A stretch of DNA of 64,000 nucleotides from Palsa-147 sp963841235. Lineage in GTDB: Bacteria; Acidobacteriota; Terriglobia; Acidiferrales; UBA7541. The notes under the pieces are model-generated. The model did not search any database, had not been told where the DNA came from, and saw only the letters and a list, made by a program, of their open reading frames with translations. The position numbers and the translations under genes were made by a program. This document shows positions 60,818-64,000 of the stretch, in pieces (positions within the stretch are counted from its first letter, which is position 1; each line of letters begins with the position of its first letter). The stretch covers positions 248,001 through 312,000 of the forward strand of contig CAWJBU010000001.1 in NCBI GenBank assembly GCA_963841235.1. Direction: 5' to 3'.

Positions 60818-61543
60818 GTGGCTCCGAAGCTCAACCGCCGCAGGGCTCTGTTTGTTCTGGCCAAGATCGATGAAATCTTGGGCTGGGAGAGGGCCATCGA
60901 TCGAGAGCGCGATACGCGGTTTGTGGAGCTCGGGCGCTATCTGTGTGAAGTCCGTTCCGGGCAATACTGGCGGCTCGACAATCTCAAGTCCTTCGATGAG
61001 TTCCTCGAGAAGCGCTTTCCGGGCTCGCGACGCAAGGCCTACTACCTGATGACGATCCACGAGCAACTGCCGCGGATCCCGAAACTACACCTGAAACAGG
61101 TGGGCTGGTCGAAGGCGACGGAGTTGGTGAAGGTGGCGCGGAGGGATGGGCAGCAGTTCGATTGTGCAACCTGGTTGCACAGGGCGCAGCAATTGCCCAA
61201 GGAAGAGTTCAAGCACGAGGTCGAGAAGCACCTCACGGGTAAAGAGACGGAGCCGTGGGAGATCCTGTACTTCAAGGTGTACAAGAGCCAGCTTGCGGTG
61301 ATCGAGCAGGCGCTCGAGACCGCCGCGCTGATGCTCGGGACGGACAAATCGCGGGGTTATTGCCTGGAGATGATCGCCGCCGATTTCCTGGCAGGAGCGA
61401 GCCTGGAAGCTGGCGCGGAGAGCACATTGTTTTTGGCACTCGCTCGTCTGATCAGCGCTCTTCCCGTGGCGCAGAGACTGCAGTTGCTGGAGATCGTGAG
61501 GAATGGCTTCGAATCGGTGCACACGGAAGCGGCCACGACTTAG
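60818..61543 (+). CDS. Hypothetical DNA-binding-like protein of the island
   Basis: About 241 residues from GTG at 60818, with GGGAG upstream. It is highly alpha-helical and charged: KIDEILGWERAIDRERDTRF, YWRLDNLKSFDEFLEKRFPG, SRRKAYYLMTIHEQLPRIP, then a long helical C-terminus (AVIEQALETAALMLGTDKS). The SRRKAYYLM stretch is reminiscent of helix-turn-helix or ParB-like contexts, but no family is certain. It overlaps the HNH gene by 41 bases, and the pair is likely co-translated. Confidence 0.55.
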   Translation: MAPKLNRRRALFVLAKIDEILGWERAIDRERDTRFVELGRYLCEVRSGQYWRLDNLKSFDEFLEKRFPGSRRKAYYLMTIHEQLPRIPKLHLKQVGWSKATELVKVARRDGQQFDCATWLHRAQQLPKEEFKHEVEKHLTGKETEPWEILYFKVYKSQLAVIEQALETAALMLGTDKSRGYCLEMIAADFLAGASLEAGAESTLFLALARLISALPVAQRLQLLEIVRNGFESVHTEAATT

Positions 61544-61796
61544 GCTTGAGCCCGACGCGTACCGCCAGCTCTCACGCGAAGTGCTCGAACGCGATGGCTG
61601 GCGCTGCCAAGACTGCGGCACAGCACAAAATCTTCAGATCCACCACCTCCGCCCGCGCAGCCGGTTGGGGGATGACGCCGAAGAGAATCTCATTGCGCTA
61701 TGCGCGTGCTGTCACCGAGCCAGACATTCATTGGCAAATACACACAGATCAAATCGGCGGCGCGATAGCACGAACAAGAACCGAAATCCAACCTAG
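61503..61796 (+). CDS. HNH endonuclease
   Basis: 97 residues. The HNH core is LSREVLERDGWRCQDCGTAQ then LQIHHLRPRSRLGDDAEENL and CACCHRARHS, giving both CxxC zinc pairs and the HH motif. A basic N-terminus precedes it (KRPRLRL). HNH nucleases of this size are found in mobile elements and near restriction or homing systems. It ends the coding part of the island. Confidence 0.82.
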   Translation: MASNRCTRKRPRLRLEPDAYRQLSREVLERDGWRCQDCGTAQNLQIHHLRPRSRLGDDAEENLIALCACCHRARHSLANTHRSNRRRDSTNKNRNPT

Positions 61797-62227
61797 AGTC
61801 CGAAAGAGATGCCGCCAGGAACGCTCGTGGCGCTCTGACAGTCAATTTCCACAGTTGGAGGGGCGGACTATATGCAGGCCTAGTCAAGGGTGCGATATAC
61901 TTCACACAAGCACATCGCAAGTTTAACTTCGAAGCTTCCCGGAACGCGAGGCGGTCTCGCGGAAGCGCAAGGTGTCCCCTGCGCCGGTGCTGCGCGTGGG
62001 GCTTTTCGGCCCAACCTTTGAGAGCTCCAAGCCCGCTCAAGCCGTGATTCCAACTCCGCGCGAGCCGGATTACAGACTCCCTCGTCGTTCTGGCTGCGGA
62101 CTCGATCATTCCCTCGTGAGATGTTCGAAATTTCAAATCTGAAATGAAATTGCTTTGACCTTAAACGTGTATCGGTCTGCTACAACCTCCGCACAGCGCC
62201 ATTGAGAAAAATCCCGTTAGTGCCAAG
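61797..62227. other. Non-coding or decayed gap between the island and the permease gene
   Basis: This 431-base stretch holds no gene I can support. On the plus strand a short open piece near 61940-62100 (VSRKRKVSPAPVLRVGLFGP) might be a relic of a TonB-type protein, but the resemblance is weak. The minus-strand open frame here has odd composition and no motif. Confidence 0.35.
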
Positions 62228-63559
62228 TCACACAGAGGCTCTGTTTCGCTCCGCCAAGTACAGCGCCACTCCAAGCCCACACCAAGCTACGAGCGCCAAC
62301 CACTCATAGCGATCAAAGTGTCCCGGAATTCCCGGCAAAACTTTCATCGCCGCGAAAAGCACGCCCACGAACAATCCAATCACCGCGACGATTCGCGCCC
62401 CAGCTCCAGGACGCATACACAAAAACGCCGCGCACGCCGCCGCCCAGCCCAGCCCCGAAGCCATCGCCCCAACTTCGGAAATCGGCACAAGAATCGCCTG
62501 CCCAAGCAGCATGCAGATTGCAGTGACGACGCCCACCCAGATCACCGCCGCTGCCGGCGTCTGCCGCACCGGATGCACGCGCGCCAGCCGCGCATCCACC
62601 AGTCCGCGCCGCCCTAGCGCAAACAGCAACCGGCTGGCCGCCACAAAATTGCCGTTGAAGCATTTCACCAACGAAAGCAGCGCCGCCGCCAAAATCACGC
62701 GCACGATCCAATGCGCCCCAATCGCCCGCTCCAGCGCCACCGCAGTCATAAATCGTTCCTTAGTCAACGGCTCCCACGGCGCCGCAAATCCCACAGCCGC
62801 GATCACCACAATGTAAAACCCCGCGGCCACGCCGATCGCCATCACCATAGCCTTGAAAAAATCACCGCCGCGAAAATCCGTCCGCGATTCTTCCGAGCTT
62901 TTCGACACCGCCTCAAATCCCGCCATGTAATACGGCACGATCTGCATCACCAGCAGCACCGAAAGAAATCCACTATGGCTGAACAGCGGCTCGAAATTTC
63001 GCGCCGATCCTCGCGCAAATCCGCTCCCAGCAAAGACCGCAAAAAGCGCCAGCACCCCGAACGCAGTCCAATTCTGAAACGCCGCGCTCAGCGCAATTCC
63101 GCGGTAATTCAAAATCGTAAGCAGCACCGTCAAAACCAGCCCCAGCACGAGATGCGGCAGATAAACCGGATGCCCCGCGATGCGATATAGCTCCACCGAA
63201 TCGAGAACCGGAAAAATGTAAGCCGCGATCCGCCCCACAGCCACGGCCTCCCACGGGCAAACGATGAAGTAAGCCAACATCATCATCCAGCCCGTAGCGA
63301 AACTCACCCAGGTCGGAAACACCGCCGCGGTATAGGCCACTTCGCCCGAAGCATCCGGCATCCGCGGCACCAACTGCCCGTACACATACGCGATCGGCAG
63401 CAGCAACAGCGCGCCCAACGCAAATCCCAAAATTCCGCCCAGCGGTCCGCCGCGCGTCAGCCAGTCGTCCATCACCACCAGCCAGCCGACGCCCACCATC
63501 GTTCCCCACCCGAGGGTGAAGTAGTCCTTCAGGCGCAGCTTGCGGGCCAGGTTGGTCAA
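62228..63559 (-). CDS. APC-superfamily amino acid permease
   Basis: 443 residues with about 12 predicted helices. The APC opening is KDYFTLGWGTMVGVGWLVVM, and the sequence EVAYTAAVFPTWVSFATGWMMM and the later PYYMAGFEAVSKSSEES fit the family. The substrate (amino acid or polyamine) cannot be read directly. It follows the agmatinase-family gene by 10 bases on the same strand, which supports a polyamine or arginine-derived substrate. Confidence 0.85.
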   Translation of the reverse strand: MTNLARKLRLKDYFTLGWGTMVGVGWLVVMDDWLTRGGPLGGILGFALGALLLLPIAYVYGQLVPRMPDASGEVAYTAAVFPTWVSFATGWMMMLAYFIVCPWEAVAVGRIAAYIFPVLDSVELYRIAGHPVYLPHLVLGLVLTVLLTILNYRGIALSAAFQNWTAFGVLALFAVFAGSGFARGSARNFEPLFSHSGFLSVLLVMQIVPYYMAGFEAVSKSSEESRTDFRGGDFFKAMVMAIGVAAGFYIVVIAAVGFAAPWEPLTKERFMTAVALERAIGAHWIVRVILAAALLSLVKCFNGNFVAASRLLFALGRRGLVDARLARVHPVRQTPAAAVIWVGVVTAICMLLGQAILVPISEVGAMASGLGWAAACAAFLCMRPGAGARIVAVIGLFVGVLFAAMKVLPGIPGHFDRYEWLALVAWCGLGVALYLAERNRASV

Positions 63560-63569
63560 GTGAGTCGCT

Positions 63570-64000
63570 TCAGAATAAACACAGCAGCTCGTACATCAAA
63601 TTCGCGGCTAACAGCGAAGTAATTTCGGCGGAATCGTACGGCGGCGAAACTTCCACCACATCAGCTCCCACGATTTTCTGCCCCACAAGCGTGCGCACCA
63701 ATTCCAGCGTCTGCGCGCTCGAAAGCCCGCCCACTTGCGGCGTCCCCGTACCCGGCGCGAACGCCGGATCAACCACGTCGATATCCAGCGTGACGTAAAC
63801 CGGCATACCGCGAAATTTTCGCCAGCGCCTTTTTCACCGCCTCGACGCCGTCGCGGTGAAATTCCTCCGAGGTAATCACGCTGAAATCCATGCTCGCGCC
63901 CAAACTCGAAATCGCCGCTGCTGTAAACCTGCCCGCGCAAACCCACCTGCAAAACGCAACCATCAAGCAAAAGCCCTTCCTCCACAGCCCGTCGCACCGG
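63570..64000 (-). CDS. Arginase/agmatinase-family ureohydrolase, 5' cut by window edge and frame-disrupted
   Basis: The C-terminal part is clear: VYVTLDIDVVDPAFAPGTGTP with the D-x-D-x-x-D metal motif, then VGADVVEVSPPYD. Further upstream the pieces GQVYSSGDFEFGREHG and FSVITSEEFHRDGVEAVKKA lie in two other frames. Removing one extra T near 63930 and one extra G near 63810 joins all three. The enzyme would hydrolyse agmatine or arginine to urea plus amine. The gene runs past the right edge. It and the permease probably form a small polyamine-related operon. Confidence 0.7.

Noticed and set aside
61690..62136. 148-residue minus-strand frame near the island end
   Set aside because: It overlaps the HNH gene 3' end, has Arg/Leu/Ser-rich composition and no family pattern. 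No ribosome site was visible.

Overview
The window looks like a piece of a GC-rich Gram-negative soil bacterium, most likely Acidobacteriota (Terriglobia). This is inferred from gene content: lipid A genes, a complete hopanoid operon, an ECF sigma/DUF4097 envelope operon, SpoIVB-S55-like and beta-propeller secreted proteins, and short dispersed palindromic repeats between housekeeping genes. No rRNA, CRISPR array, integrase or transposase was recognised.

Layout. 0-5.8 kb: end of lysA, a GAF-GAF-SpoIIE phosphatase, deoC, an rpiB-like gene and hpt, then DUF2911 and a small anchored protein, with two copies of a 66-bp repeat. 5.9-14.5 kb: a P1B metal ATPase, a four-gene MacAB/DevBCA-like ABC exporter with a secreted companion, tRNA-Lys(UUU) and an HPF-like gene. 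14.7-16.2 kb: DUF72 and zinc-ribbon genes. 16.3-26.8 kb (minus): one nine-gene hopanoid operon in the order shc-hpnH-hpnA-hpnG-MDR-MDR-hpnC-hpnD-hpnE. It makes squalene from farnesyl diphosphate (HpnC, D, E), cyclises it (Shc), adds adenosine (HpnH) and removes adenine (HpnG). Two zinc-type dehydrogenases in the middle have no assigned hopanoid role. 27.3-31 kb: lipid A genes (lpxD, LpxL-like) and a GT39 glycosyltransferase. 31-37 kb: assorted single genes including nrdR. 37.2-40.6 kb: ECF sigma, anti-sigma and three envelope proteins. 40.7-47.9 kb: aroA, S55-like protein, beta-propeller, PLP dehydratase and PilZ. 48.2-55.4 kb (minus): pentose-phosphate operon rpiB-tal/pgi-HAD-gnd-zwf-pgl.

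57.2-61.8 kb is an accessory island. Its core is a phage-like recombination cassette: a Rad52/ERF-like annealing protein, an OB/DUF669-like protein and a Cas4/RecB-type nuclease. A promoter overlaid by a perfect 20-bp inverted repeat drives it, and a tiny basic protein is encoded divergently. A DNA-binding-like protein and an HNH nuclease follow. The window closes with an APC permease and a 5'-truncated agmatinase-family gene.

From about 54.85 kb to the right edge, six genes need seven single-base frame corrections, against none seen in the first 54 kb. Six are extra bases and one is a missing A in an A-run. This suggests lower sequence quality toward this end, or real decay in the island.
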